DNA of 64,000 nucleotides from Listeria aquatica FSL S10-1188 (GTDB lineage: Bacteria > Bacillota > Bacilli > Lactobacillales > Listeriaceae), in the NCBI RefSeq assembly GCF_000525795.1, contig NZ_AOCG01000012.1, positions 186,001-250,000 of the forward strand. The letters are read 5' to 3'. Below, piece by piece: positions 54,501-63,184 of this stretch. Position 1 is the first letter of the stretch. The number at the start of each line of letters is the position of its first letter. The position numbers and the translations under genes were made by a program. The notes under the pieces are model-generated. The model was given only the letters and a program-made list of their open reading frames with translations. It had not been told where the DNA came from and searched no databases.

Positions 54501-54996
54501 GAAAAATATCAAGCTTGGGGAAATTAATAAACAAAACTATGAGCAAGTTCAAAAAATCTATCAGCAAGGTATTGATACTCGCAATGCAAGTTTCCAAAAA
54601 AACGCACTTGATTTTAAAAGTTTTGATTCCAAATATTTAGAAGCTTGTCGACTTGTAGCATTTGACGAACGAAAAAGGGAAGTAGTCGGATGGGCTGCGC
54701 TTCTCCCGGTTTCTGCTATGGAAAGTTACTGCGGGGTGGCTGAACTCAGTCTTTATGTAGCAGAAGCTGCACGCGGATGTGGAGTTGGTAAATTTTTGAT
54801 GGAAGAGCTGATCCAAGTAAGCGAAAAAGCTGGATTTTGGACGTTACAATCCCTTATTTTTCCGGAAAATGAAGGTAGCCTTGCATTGCATCATGCTTTT
54901 GGTTTTAAAACGCTTTGTATCCATGAGAAACTCGGAAAAATGGATGGAGTTTTCCGTGATGTCGCACGTCTTGAACGTCGCAGTTCTAAGTTTTGA
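54493..54996 (+). CDS. GNAT family N-acetyltransferase (phosphinothricin acetyltransferase-like)
   Basis: A 167-residue acetyl-CoA-dependent acetyltransferase. The Pat/ArsN-like layout is visible: an N-terminal strand-helix (NYEQVQKIYQQGIDTRNASF), WAALLPVSAMESYCGVAELSLYV, the acetyl-CoA pyrophosphate loop RGCGVGKFLMEEL (R/Q-x-x-G-x-G/A), and HHAFGFKTLCIHEKLGKMDGVFRDV, the family's typical C-terminal motif. The natural substrate is unknown; phosphinothricin resistance is only a family label. The GTG start at 54493 follows GGAGAGGG. In L. monocytogenes a similar gene (recalled as lmo1400) precedes ymdB, as here. Confidence 0.85.
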   Translation: MNKKNIKLGEINKQNYEQVQKIYQQGIDTRNASFQKNALDFKSFDSKYLEACRLVAFDERKREVVGWAALLPVSAMESYCGVAELSLYVAEAARGCGVGKFLMEELIQVSEKAGFWTLQSLIFPENEGSLALHHAFGFKTLCIHEKLGKMDGVFRDVARLERRSSKF

Positions 54997-55037
54997 TGAG
55001 AGACTTAAATTTGTAATAGAATGGAGTAAGAAAAAGA

Positions 55038-55838
55038 ATGAAAATTTTATTTATTGGGGATGTTGTCGGCTCCCCTGGAAGAGACATGGTAACGGAATAT
55101 CTTCCTAAATTGAAACAGAAATATAAGCCCACAATGACGATTATTAATGGAGAAAATGCTGCCGCTGGTCGAGGGATCACAGAAAAAATCTATAAAGGTT
55201 TTTTGGAGCTTGGAGCAAACGCGGTGACTTTGGGGAACCACGGTTTTGATAATCGAGATATTTTTGAATTTATTGAGGATGCAAAATATCTAGCGCGACC
55301 CGCAAATTTTCCTGAAGCAACGCCTGGCCAAGGCATCGTTTATGTAAAGTCTAATCAGTATCTGCTTGCTGTGATCAACTTGCAAGGGCGGACATTCATG
55401 GGGCAAGATTTACGGGATCCTTTTGATGTTGTAAATGATCTCGTTTTTGAAGCACGCGAAAAAACATCACTTATTTTTGTTGATTTTCATGCGGAAACGA
55501 CTAGCGAAAAGCAAGCGATGGGGTGGCACTTAGATGGTCGCGTGACAGCTGTTGTTGGAACACATACTCACGTACAAACCGCTGATAATCGCGTTTTACC
55601 GGAAGGAACGGCTTATTTAACTGATGCAGGAATGACAGGGCCGTATGATGCCATTCTCGGGATGGAAAGAGAAGCTGTATTAAGACGCTTTAAGACGCAA
55701 CTTCCTACTCGCTTTGAGGTGCCAAAGTCTGGGCGAACTGTGCTGTCTGGATGTCTTATAACACTAAATCCAGATACGGGAGCAGCAACACATATCGATC
55801 GGATTTTAATTAATGATGATCATCCGTTTTATGAATAA
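55038..55838 (+). CDS. ymdB: YmdB family metallophosphoesterase (cyclic-nucleotide phosphodiesterase)
   Basis: A dinuclear-metal phosphodiesterase that hydrolyses 2',3'- and 3',5'-cyclic nucleotides in vitro and is needed for biofilm and late adaptive expression in Bacillus. The 266-residue protein has the metal motifs FIGDVVGSPGRD, IINGENAAAGRGI, LGNHGFDNRDI, DFHAETTSEKQAMGWHLDG and VGTHTHVQTAD. ricA follows 14 bases later, as in Bacillus-group genomes. The RBS is weak (AATGGAG). Confidence 0.93.
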   Translation: MKILFIGDVVGSPGRDMVTEYLPKLKQKYKPTMTIINGENAAAGRGITEKIYKGFLELGANAVTLGNHGFDNRDIFEFIEDAKYLARPANFPEATPGQGIVYVKSNQYLLAVINLQGRTFMGQDLRDPFDVVNDLVFEAREKTSLIFVDFHAETTSEKQAMGWHLDGRVTAVVGTHTHVQTADNRVLPEGTAYLTDAGMTGPYDAILGMEREAVLRRFKTQLPTRFEVPKSGRTVLSGCLITLNPDTGAATHIDRILINDDHPFYE

Positions 55839-55852
55839 AGGAGGACGAAATT

Positions 55853-56215
55853 TTGACAACTAGTCGGGATGAAATTATGCAAAAAGCAGCGGAGCTTCGA
55901 GATGCGCTTTCGGCTACTGAAGAGATTTCTTTTTACAAGAAGGCGGAAGAGACGATTGATGCAAATTCGAAAGTTCAAGAAAAAATTGCGAAAATCAAAC
56001 TACTTCAAAAACAGTCTGTGAATTTGGAGCATTATGGGAAGTTTGAAGCGATGAAAGAAACGGAAGCTCAGATTGAACGGTTGAAGCAAGAAATCGATGA
56101 TCTACCGGTTGTGCGAGACTTTAGACGAGCACAAGTGGATGCAAATGATCTTTTGCAATCAATTACGCGTGAAATTGATCAAAATGTTACGCGAAAATTA
56201 GAAACGAGAGACTGA
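55853..56215 (+). CDS. ricA: RicA/YmcA regulator (YlbF/YmcA family)
   Basis: A helical cytosolic protein of 120 residues. With RicF and RicT it forms the Y-complex that steers RNase Y cleavage. Visible are EEISFYKKAEETIDANSKVQEKIAKIK and KQSVNLEHYGKFEAMKETEAQIERL, typical of the family. The start is TTG at 55853 with AAAGGAGGA upstream. Family cysteines that carry Fe-S clusters in the Bacillus complex are not seen: this protein has none. Confidence 0.9.
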   Translation: MTTSRDEIMQKAAELRDALSATEEISFYKKAEETIDANSKVQEKIAKIKLLQKQSVNLEHYGKFEAMKETEAQIERLKQEIDDLPVVRDFRRAQVDANDLLQSITREIDQNVTRKLETRD

Positions 56216-56254
56216 TCAAGCCTTTTTTCACGGGAAAGCTGTTTTTAGGTATGT

Positions 56255-56260
56255 TATAAT
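56255..56260 (+). promoter_or_regulatory. mutSL extended -10 promoter
   Basis: ATGT-TATAAT, 44 bases upstream of mutS; the -35 is poor. Confidence 0.4.
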
Positions 56261-56303
56261 AAAGAAGGGCAAAATTGCTGGAAATAGGGGTTGAGTGAAC
56301 AAA

Positions 56304-58934
56304 ATGGTTGAATACACACCAATGATGAAACAATATTTAGCGATTAAAGAAAATTACCAGGATGCCTTTTTATTCTTTCGTCTGGGCGATTTTTATGAAA
56401 TGTTTTTTGATGATGCTTTAAAGGCATCGCAAATTCTTGAAATTACGCTTACTGGAAGAGAAGGAGGCGGAACCGAACGCATTCCGATGTGTGGCGTGCC
56501 TTATCATTCTGCCAGTGGCTATATTGATACATTGATCGAAAAAGGCTATAAGGTAGCCATTTGCGAGCAAGTTGAAGATCCTAAAACCACTAAAGGCATG
56601 GTGAAGCGTGAAGTTGTCCAGCTCATTTCTCCTGGAACTGTGATGGATGAGAAGGGCTTAAAAGAGAAGGAAAATAATTACATTGCGGCTTTTTATGTCT
56701 ATGAAGATAAGGAATTTGGCTTTGCGTACTCCGATCTTTCAACTGGAGAACTGAAATCTACGGTGCTTTCACTTCAAGACGACCGCCTTATCAATGAATT
56801 GTCCACGCTTTCTGCAAAGGAAGTCGTGACGCGTTCAAGCGATGCCAGTTTCATTACAGAAACCGTTCGTGAGCAGCTTGGACTCGTTGTTTCGCTTCAT
56901 GATGAAGTAGAGCCCACTGCTGAAAGCGAAAAATTGCTTGATCGTAGTACAGCACTTTCTGAACGAAAAGCGGTTACTTTATTGTTGCATTATTTATCTG
57001 AAACGCAAAAGCGCGATTTAGGTCATTTACAAAAATCCATCCATTATGAAACAAGCCAATATATGAAAATGGACTACTATTCGAAGCGAAATCTCGAACT
57101 TTCTGAATCAATTCGTGGGAAAGGGCGAACGGGTACTTTGCTTTGGCTTTTAGATCAAACTAAAACGGCGATGGGCGGACGCCTTTTAAAACAGTGGATT
57201 GATCGCCCTCTTATTGACAGGGAAATGATTGAAACGCGACAAGCTGATGTGGAAGAGCTTATGAAACATTTCTTTGAACGCGTGGAACTTGCTGAAAATC
57301 TAAAAAATGTTTATGATTTAGAACGTTTATCTGGCCGTGTAGCTTACGGAAATGTGAATGCAAGGGATCTTGTTCAACTACGAAATTCATTGTTTCAAAT
57401 CCCCAAAATCAAAGCTAACCTTGGCTCACTTTCGGGGGCTAACAATTTGAATCAACTTGGAGAAAAACTTGATCCATGTACGGAACTTGCTGATTTGTTA
57501 GAGCAAGCAATCATTGATTCTCCGCCACTTTCCATTCGTGAAGGCGGAATTATCAAGGACTGTTATGATAATCAGCTTGATCAGTATCGTGATGCGAGCC
57601 GAAATGGAAAAACTTGGATTGCTGAGCTCGAACAAAAAGAACGGCAAATTACAGGGATTAAATCGCTTAAGGTTGGATTTAATCGTGTCTTTGGTTACTA
57701 CATTGAAGTGACACGCGCCAATACGCATTTACTAGAAGAGGGGCGTTACGAACGTAAACAAACCCTAACGAATGCTGAACGTTTTATTACACCAGAATTA
57801 AAGGAAAAAGAGCGCCTTATTCTGGATGCCGAAGAAAAATCTGTTGAACTTGAATATCGATTGTTTACTGAAGTTCGCGAACAAGTAAAAAGTTATATTG
57901 AACGATTACAAAAATTAGCGAAAGCTATTAGTGAAATTGACTGCTTGCAAAGCTTTGCTGAAGTGAGTGAGCGAAATCATTTTGTAAAACCAGCACTTAG
58001 TGAAGATGGGACGCTTGCCATTACGGAAGGCCGTCATCCTGTTGTCGAACGCGTTATGGGTTCGCAAAGCTATGTCGCTAATGATTGCAACATGTCAGAA
58101 GATCGTGAAATTCTTTTAATTACCGGGCCCAACATGTCGGGTAAAAGTACGTATATGAGGCAAGTAGCCCTAACTGCGATTTGTGCGCAGGTCGGGTGTT
58201 TTGTTCCTGCAAAAGAAGCCGTTTTACCTATTTTTGATCGGGTATTTACACGTATTGGAGCTGCAGACGACTTGATCGCTGGCCAAAGTACTTTCATGGT
58301 GGAAATGCTTGAAGCAAGAAATGCAATCGTCCATGCCACAAAAAACAGTTTAATTTTATTTGATGAAATTGGACGAGGTACTGCTACTTATGACGGCATG
58401 GCACTCGCACAGGCTATTATCGAATATATTCATGAAAACGTACAAGCGAAAACGCTATTTTCTACTCACTATCATGAACTTACGGTGCTAGATAAAGAAT
58501 TACCGCATCTTGAAAATGTTCATGTAAGTGCAATTGAGGAAAATGGCAAGGTTGTTTTCCTTCATAAAATCAAAGAAGGTCCTGCTGATAAGAGTTATGG
58601 GATCCATGTAGCTGAACTCGCACGCTTGCCAAAAGAATTGATCACACGAGCGGACGAGATTTTAAAGACGCTAGAAACAGGAGAGAAAAAATTGCCTGAT
58701 GCGACGCCCACCAAGCTCGAGCGGGAAGAAGAAAGTGTGATTGTGCGGGAATCGGTGCAAAATGTGGAATCTGATGATATGCAATTACCACTTTTTGAGA
58801 TCGAAGAAAAACCTAAACAAACAAAAGCAAGGCAAAGTGACGTGGAAGCGGAAATCAAAAAACTGAATTTGATGCAAATGACGCCACTTGATGCCATGAA
58901 TAAATTATTTGAATTACAAAGCAAATTGCACTAA
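56304..58934 (+). CDS. mutS: DNA mismatch repair protein MutS
   Basis: Recognises mismatches and recruits MutL. It has 876 residues. The mismatch-binding N-terminal motif [14 protein letters not shown] includes the Phe-x-Glu, [18 protein letters not shown] follows, and the C-terminal ABC ATPase has [17 protein letters not shown] (Walker A), [18 protein letters not shown] (Walker B/signature) and STHYHELT. The C-terminal tail [21 protein letters not shown] leads to the dimerisation segment. ATG 56304 is chosen; GTG 56295 in the same frame is closer to AGGGG and cannot be excluded. mutL follows after 15 bases. Confidence 0.96.
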   Translation: MVEYTPMMKQYLAIKENYQDAFLFFRLGDFYEMFFDDALKASQILEITLTGREGGGTERIPMCGVPYHSASGYIDTLIEKGYKVAICEQVEDPKTTKGMVKREVVQLISPGTVMDEKGLKEKENNYIAAFYVYEDKEFGFAYSDLSTGELKSTVLSLQDDRLINELSTLSAKEVVTRSSDASFITETVREQLGLVVSLHDEVEPTAESEKLLDRSTALSERKAVTLLLHYLSETQKRDLGHLQKSIHYETSQYMKMDYYSKRNLELSESIRGKGRTGTLLWLLDQTKTAMGGRLLKQWIDRPLIDREMIETRQADVEELMKHFFERVELAENLKNVYDLERLSGRVAYGNVNARDLVQLRNSLFQIPKIKANLGSLSGANNLNQLGEKLDPCTELADLLEQAIIDSPPLSIREGGIIKDCYDNQLDQYRDASRNGKTWIAELEQKERQITGIKSLKVGFNRVFGYYIEVTRANTHLLEEGRYERKQTLTNAERFITPELKEKERLILDAEEKSVELEYRLFTEVREQVKSYIERLQKLAKAISEIDCLQSFAEVSERNHFVKPALSEDGTLAITEGRHPVVERVMGSQSYVANDCNMSEDREILLITGPNMSGKSTYMRQVALTAICAQVGCFVPAKEAVLPIFDRVFTRIGAADDLIAGQSTFMVEMLEARNAIVHATKNSLILFDEIGRGTATYDGMALAQAIIEYIHENVQAKTLFSTHYHELTVLDKELPHLENVHVSAIEENGKVVFLHKIKEGPADKSYGIHVAELARLPKELITRADEILKTLETGEKKLPDATPTKLEREEESVIVRESVQNVESDDMQLPLFEIEEKPKQTKARQSDVEAEIKKLNLMQMTPLDAMNKLFELQSKLH

Positions 58935-58949
58935 AGGATGTGATAAGCT

Positions 58950-60797
58950 GTGGCACAAATTATCGAATTAACGGATAATCTCTCAAATAAAATTGCAGCG
59001 GGTGAAGTTGTTGAGCGACCCGCTTCCGTCATTAAAGAACTAGTGGAAAATGCTATCGATGCCAAAAGTACGATTATTGATGTTCTGATTGAAGAAGCAG
59101 GAATGACAAAAATGACGGTAATAGATAATGGAGCAGGGATTGAACCTGAAGATGTTTCAACTGCGTTTAGGCGCCATGCCACAAGTAAAATCAAAACAGA
59201 AAAAGATCTGTTTCGTGTCCACACACTTGGGTTTCGGGGTGAGGCACTTCCAAGTATTGCTTCTGTTGCAAAAGTGAAATTAACGACTTCTGCTGGAGAC
59301 ACGGGTACAACGATTGTTATTGAAGGCGGAAAAGAGATCGAAAAGCACAGTGACTCTGCTCGTCGTGGTACAGAAATTACCGTCACAGATTTATTTTATA
59401 ATACACCCGCTCGTTTGAAATATTTAAAAACTTTACCAACTGAGCTTGGAAATATCACGGATGTAATGAATCGATTGGCTCTTTCACATCCAGATATCAG
59501 TTTTCGTTTATCTCACAACGGAAAATCTCTTCTTTCAACAAGTGGAAACGGCGACTTGCGCCAAGTAATAGCAGCCATTTATGGTGTTCAAATTGCTAAG
59601 AAAACAGTGCCTGTTCAAGCAGAATCCCTTGATTTTAAAATTAGCGGTTATGCTGTTCTTCCAGAAGTAAATCGGTCAAATCGAAACTATATCTCGACTA
59701 TTATCAACGGTCGCTACATTAAAAATTTTGCACTTGTCAAGGCGATTTTAAATGGTTATCATACACTTCTTCCTATTGGACGGTTTCCAATCATTGTTCT
59801 CGAAATAAAAATGGATCCAATTATTGTGGACGTCAATGTTCACCCAGCTAAGCTTGAAGTTCGTTTGAGTAAGGAAAAAGAACTCGGTGAACTCATTGCA
59901 GCAGCTCTTAAAGAAGCTTTCCATAAGTTGCAGTTGATTCCAGATGGAGCGATTTCTAAGCGAGAAAAGCTTCAATCTGAACAGTTGCAAATGTCCTTTG
60001 ACTCCAATCAGAATATACCGAAGAGATCAGACTCTCCAGATTACGAGGAGACACAGGCACAAGAAAATCCGCCTACTCTGTTTGAGAAACCTTCTGTTCC
60101 GGAATATGTTTCTTCTCCTGAAGAGGAAATGTTTGACTCTGAAGCTATGATCGAAGAAGAAACAGTCGGTTATGAGGTTAACGATAGCACACCTGTTGCT
60201 GAGGAAAGAAAAGTTCGAATTCCAAAAATGTATCCCATTGGACAAATGCATGCGACATACATTCTTGCTCAAAATGAAGAAGGGCTCTATATTATTGATC
60301 AGCATGCTGCTCAGGAACGAATCAAATATGAGTTTTTCCGTGAAAAAATCGGTGAAGTAAGCCGTGAACTTCAAGAATTACTTGTACCCATCGTACTTGA
60401 ATTTTCAAATGATGAATATGTAAGGCTCACTGAACAACGCGAAAAACTTGAAGAAGTGGGCGTGTTCATGGAACCATTTGGTCAAAATAGCTTTATTATC
60501 CGCGCTCATCCTACTTGGTTTCCAAAGGGAGAAGAAGAGGAGACTTTACGTGAAATTGTTGATGAGGCTCTTCATGAGCCAAATATCAGCATTCATAAGC
60601 TTCGTGAAGATACGGCTATTATGATGAGCTGTAAAAAATCTATTAAAGCGAATCACTATTTGACGATGCAAGATATGGAAGCTTTGCTGGATACTTTGCG
60701 TGAAGCAAGTGATCCGTTTACTTGTCCGCATGGTCGGCCTGTAATTATTAAATATACGACTTATGAACTCGAAAAAATGTTTAAACGAGTGATGTAA
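58950..60797 (+). CDS. mutL: DNA mismatch repair protein MutL (endonuclease type)
   Basis: A GHKL ATPase with an endonuclease domain. It has 615 residues: [33 protein letters not shown] and [13 protein letters not shown] (ATPase motifs); an acidic linker at about 340-420; and a C-terminal domain with [12 protein letters not shown], the metal-binding DQHA(X)2E(X)4E endonuclease motif found in species without MutH. The GTG start at 58950 follows AAAGGATGTG. Followed by glpP after 23 bases. Confidence 0.96.
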   Translation: MAQIIELTDNLSNKIAAGEVVERPASVIKELVENAIDAKSTIIDVLIEEAGMTKMTVIDNGAGIEPEDVSTAFRRHATSKIKTEKDLFRVHTLGFRGEALPSIASVAKVKLTTSAGDTGTTIVIEGGKEIEKHSDSARRGTEITVTDLFYNTPARLKYLKTLPTELGNITDVMNRLALSHPDISFRLSHNGKSLLSTSGNGDLRQVIAAIYGVQIAKKTVPVQAESLDFKISGYAVLPEVNRSNRNYISTIINGRYIKNFALVKAILNGYHTLLPIGRFPIIVLEIKMDPIIVDVNVHPAKLEVRLSKEKELGELIAAALKEAFHKLQLIPDGAISKREKLQSEQLQMSFDSNQNIPKRSDSPDYEETQAQENPPTLFEKPSVPEYVSSPEEEMFDSEAMIEEETVGYEVNDSTPVAEERKVRIPKMYPIGQMHATYILAQNEEGLYIIDQHAAQERIKYEFFREKIGEVSRELQELLVPIVLEFSNDEYVRLTEQREKLEEVGVFMEPFGQNSFIIRAHPTWFPKGEEEETLREIVDEALHEPNISIHKLREDTAIMMSCKKSIKANHYLTMQDMEALLDTLREASDPFTCPHGRPVIIKYTTYELEKMFKRVM

Positions 60798-60820
60798 ACA
60801 AAAGGGAGCGAACAACAATT

Positions 60821-61381
60821 ATGATAGAATTATTTGCTCGCCAGCGAATTATTCCTGCGGCACATAATCAAAAGGATATTGAAAAAATCGCAGAACTAAA
60901 AAACAGTGGGCATTATATGGTTATGCTCGAAACGCATGTTGCTCAGCTTAAATCACTCGTCACTTTTGCATCCTCCACAGGAAAAAAGGTATTACTTCAC
61001 GCTGATTTAATTAATGGACTTAAAAATGACGACTATGCGATTGATTTTCTTTGTCAGGAAATTCGTCCAGCTGGTATCATTTCGACTCGTGGAAACGTCA
61101 TCTTAAAGGCTAAGCAGCATAAAGTGCTCGCCATCCAGCGATTATTCATGATTGATTCCAGTGCCAATACAAAAGGGAAAGCGCTAATTCAAAAAGTACA
61201 ACCGGATGCGATTGAACTTTTGCCTGGGATACTTCCAGAACAAATAGAGAACATGATTCGCGAAATGAAGATTCCGGTTATTGCTGGTGGGTTAATTGAA
61301 CGAGAAGAGCAGGTTCAACAGGCACTTCTGGCAGGAGCCACTGCAATTACTACTTCTGATAAGAAATTGTGGCTTGGCTAA
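60821..61381 (+). CDS. glpP: glycerol uptake operon antiterminator GlpP
   Basis: An RNA-binding antiterminator that, with glycerol 3-phosphate, lets transcription pass the glp leader terminator. The 186-residue TIM-barrel-like protein shows VLLHADLINGLKNDDYAIDFLCQ, IISTRGNVILKAKQHK and VQPDAIELLPGILPEQIENM, family hallmarks. It lies downstream of mutL as in Listeria, and its expected target, the glpFK leader terminator, is at 49531-49590 in this same window. Confidence 0.94.
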   Translation: MIELFARQRIIPAAHNQKDIEKIAELKNSGHYMVMLETHVAQLKSLVTFASSTGKKVLLHADLINGLKNDDYAIDFLCQEIRPAGIISTRGNVILKAKQHKVLAIQRLFMIDSSANTKGKALIQKVQPDAIELLPGILPEQIENMIREMKIPVIAGGLIEREEQVQQALLAGATAITTSDKKLWLG

Positions 61382-61397
61382 TGTTAATAAAGTCTAT

Positions 61398-61432
61398 AAA
61401 AGGGGTGCTTTCCATTAGAAGCATCCTTTTTT
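61398..61432 (+). terminator. glpP terminator
   Basis: AAAGGGGTGCTT / GAAGCATCCTTTT stem with a seven-base loop and T tract. Confidence 0.85.
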
Positions 61433-61693
61433 AGTACAAAGCGCAGTCATGTATCTATTGTTTTATAACAGAATAAAGTGTTTTTAGTAGTACAGGATGA
61501 CTACTATTTTATTTGCTTGATTCCCTCATCTAAGCCTTTGGTAGCGTTTTAATTTTTTTTATTCAAAACTGTAGTATTTTTTCAATAATATGTTAAGATA
61601 ACAGTAGAAGAAATTATTTTAAATTATTAAGTTCATTTATGCACAAATTTTTTATCTTAAAATACCAATAAAAGTTTTGAAAGGAAGAGCGAA
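61433..61693 (+). promoter_or_regulatory. A/T-rich intergenic region before pflA with a candidate extended -10
   Basis: No open frame of note lies here. TGT-TAAGAT (61591-61599) is a possible extended -10 about 95 bases before pflA, and AAAGGAAGAG is the pflA RBS. There is no trace of pyruvate formate-lyase, which usually precedes pflA. I see no convincing Rex or FNR dyad. Confidence 0.35.
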
Positions 61694-62440
61694 ATGGAAA
61701 AGGTTATCGGACATGTTCACTCAACGGAAACCATGGGAACGGTAGATGGTCCAGGGGTTCGTTTTATTGTTTTTCTACAAGGCTGCTTGCTTCGCTGTCA
61801 ATTTTGCCACAATCCAGATACTTGGAAAATTGGGATTGGAAATGAACGCACCGCACAAGAGGTTTTTAATGAAGCTATTAAGTATAAAGAATTCTGGGAT
61901 GCAACTGGCGGGGGGATCACAGTAAGTGGCGGGGAGCCACTACTTCAAATTGATTTTTTAATTGAATTATTTACACTTTGTAAAGAAGCAGGCGTGCATA
62001 CAACTATTGATAGCTGTGGAGGTTGCTTTACAAGAGATCCTGAATTCATTCAAAAACTAGATCAGCTAATGGAACTCACAGATTTAATTTTGCTAGATAT
62101 CAAGCAAATGAATCCAGAAAAGCATCTTAAATTGACTAGTAGACCCAATGCACCTATTCTTGATTTTGCCCATTATTTGCGGGATAAAGACCAGCCAATT
62201 TGGGTTCGTCATGTTCTAATTCCAACAAAAACGGATGATCCTACTGATTTGCATGCGCTTCACGACTTTATTGCGACGCTTCCAAATGTGAAACGTGTCG
62301 AAGTGCTTCCTTATCATACCATGGGCGTTTATAAATGGGAAAAACTCGGGATACGTTATCCACTCGAAGGAATTGAAACACCAGACAAGGAAACCGTTGA
62401 AATGGCCAACGAAATTTTAAAAATAAAATCTTATCTATAA
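61694..62440 (+). CDS. pflA: pyruvate formate-lyase activating enzyme
   Basis: A radical SAM enzyme that installs the glycyl radical on PflB under anaerobiosis. The 248-residue protein has the cluster motif GCLLRCQFCHNPDTW (CxxxCxxC), GGGITVSGGEPLLQ (SAM-binding GGE) and DSCGGCFTRDPEF, and ends with VEVLPYHTMGVYKWEKLG, typical of PflA. The partner gene pflB is not adjacent here. It converges on ladR with a shared terminator between. Confidence 0.95.
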   Translation: MEKVIGHVHSTETMGTVDGPGVRFIVFLQGCLLRCQFCHNPDTWKIGIGNERTAQEVFNEAIKYKEFWDATGGGITVSGGEPLLQIDFLIELFTLCKEAGVHTTIDSCGGCFTRDPEFIQKLDQLMELTDLILLDIKQMNPEKHLKLTSRPNAPILDFAHYLRDKDQPIWVRHVLIPTKTDDPTDLHALHDFIATLPNVKRVEVLPYHTMGVYKWEKLGIRYPLEGIETPDKETVEMANEILKIKSYL

Positions 62441-62443
62441 AAT

Positions 62444-62487
62444 AAAAAACGCTTCCGTGTAAGCTTATGCGGAAGCGTTTTTTATTT
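62444..62487. terminator. bidirectional terminator between pflA and ladR
   Basis: AAAAACGCTTCCG / CGGAAGCGTTTTT stem with a 12-base loop containing AAGCTT, with A and T tracts on either side. Confidence 0.88.
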
Positions 62488-62561
62488 GCCTAACAAATTT
62501 AAGCACCAGTTTTTTTCTGTTAATGTCAATTGATACTTTCTTTGATAAATCTGATAGGGCA

Positions 62562-63017
62562 TTATTCGATTTTTTTTTCATTGGTGGAAGTAAGACCAAG
62601 CGTTTCTTGAATCGCGACTAAAGTTTTTTCTGTCTCACGAAGTTGCTCTTCAAGGTAACGGATTCGTTCTTCGAGCAATTCGCTTGTTCGACTCGGGTTT
62701 AACCAGTCTAGCTGTAGCTTGATGATAAATTCATCACGTGACACAGGGACTTTTACTGGCGTTTTTGACCATTCTCGCAAAAGTTCAAGTCCCTGAAGAG
62801 TAATTGCATAGATCTTTTTATTAGGCTTTCTTTCCTGAAATTGCGTAGTTGAAAGGAGATAGCCATTTTCTTCGAGTTTCGCTAACATCGGATAAATTTG
62901 ACTGTGGTGCGTATTCTGCATAATTTTTAAACGGTAGGCCAAATCATATCCGCTTGAAGCTTCTCGGGCGATCATTTCGAGTAAGGTATAGCCCAGTAAA
63001 TTGATGGATCCAGTCAA
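62562..63017 (-). CDS. ladR: PadR family transcriptional repressor, probable LadR
   Basis: A DNA-binding repressor of about 151 residues with an N-terminal PadR winged helix (LLGYTLLEMIAREASSGYDLAYRLK; HSQIYPMLAKLEENGYL; KKIYAITLQGLELLREW) and a C-terminal coiled coil (ELLEERIRYLEEQLRETEKTLVAIQ) for dimerisation. TTG at 63017 has AGGGGAG eight bases before it; GTG at 63026 is in frame but abuts that RBS. It is divergent from an MFS efflux gene, the same arrangement as LadR/MdrL of L. monocytogenes (recalled as lmo1408/lmo1409). The operator candidate is at 63086-63111. Confidence 0.85.
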   Translation of the reverse strand: MTGSINLLGYTLLEMIAREASSGYDLAYRLKIMQNTHHSQIYPMLAKLEENGYLLSTTQFQERKPNKKIYAITLQGLELLREWSKTPVKVPVSRDEFIIKLQLDWLNPSRTSELLEERIRYLEEQLRETEKTLVAIQETLGLTSTNEKKIE

Positions 63018-63085
63018 CTGATTCACTCCCCTAGATGGTGATTTCCTCTACATTCTAAACGATATTTAACCGAAATGCAATTTTA

Positions 63086-63111
63086 TACATAAGTAACTTT
63101 TTATATATGTA
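63086..63111. promoter_or_regulatory. candidate PadR/LadR operator
   Basis: An inverted repeat TACATA-N14-TATGTA in the ladR/mdrL divergent region, 4 bases upstream of the mdrL -35. PadR-type operators are ATGT/ACAT dyads; the spacing here is longer than the commonest 8-10. Confidence 0.5.
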
Positions 63112-63115
63112 AATA

Positions 63116-63144
63116 TTGACATAAATATTTTTTTGGCATAGAAT
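63116..63144 (+). promoter_or_regulatory. mdrL promoter
   Basis: A perfect TTGACA -35, 17 bases, TAGAAT -10; 40 bases before the mdrL ATG. Confidence 0.75.
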
Positions 63145-63184
63145 AAAAAGGTCGATAAATTAGGGAAAGAAGTGGACTTTATTT

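Noticed and set aside
58931..59386. 151-codon minus-strand frame within mutL
   Set aside because: A complementary shadow of the conserved MutL ATPase domain; no recognisable motif.
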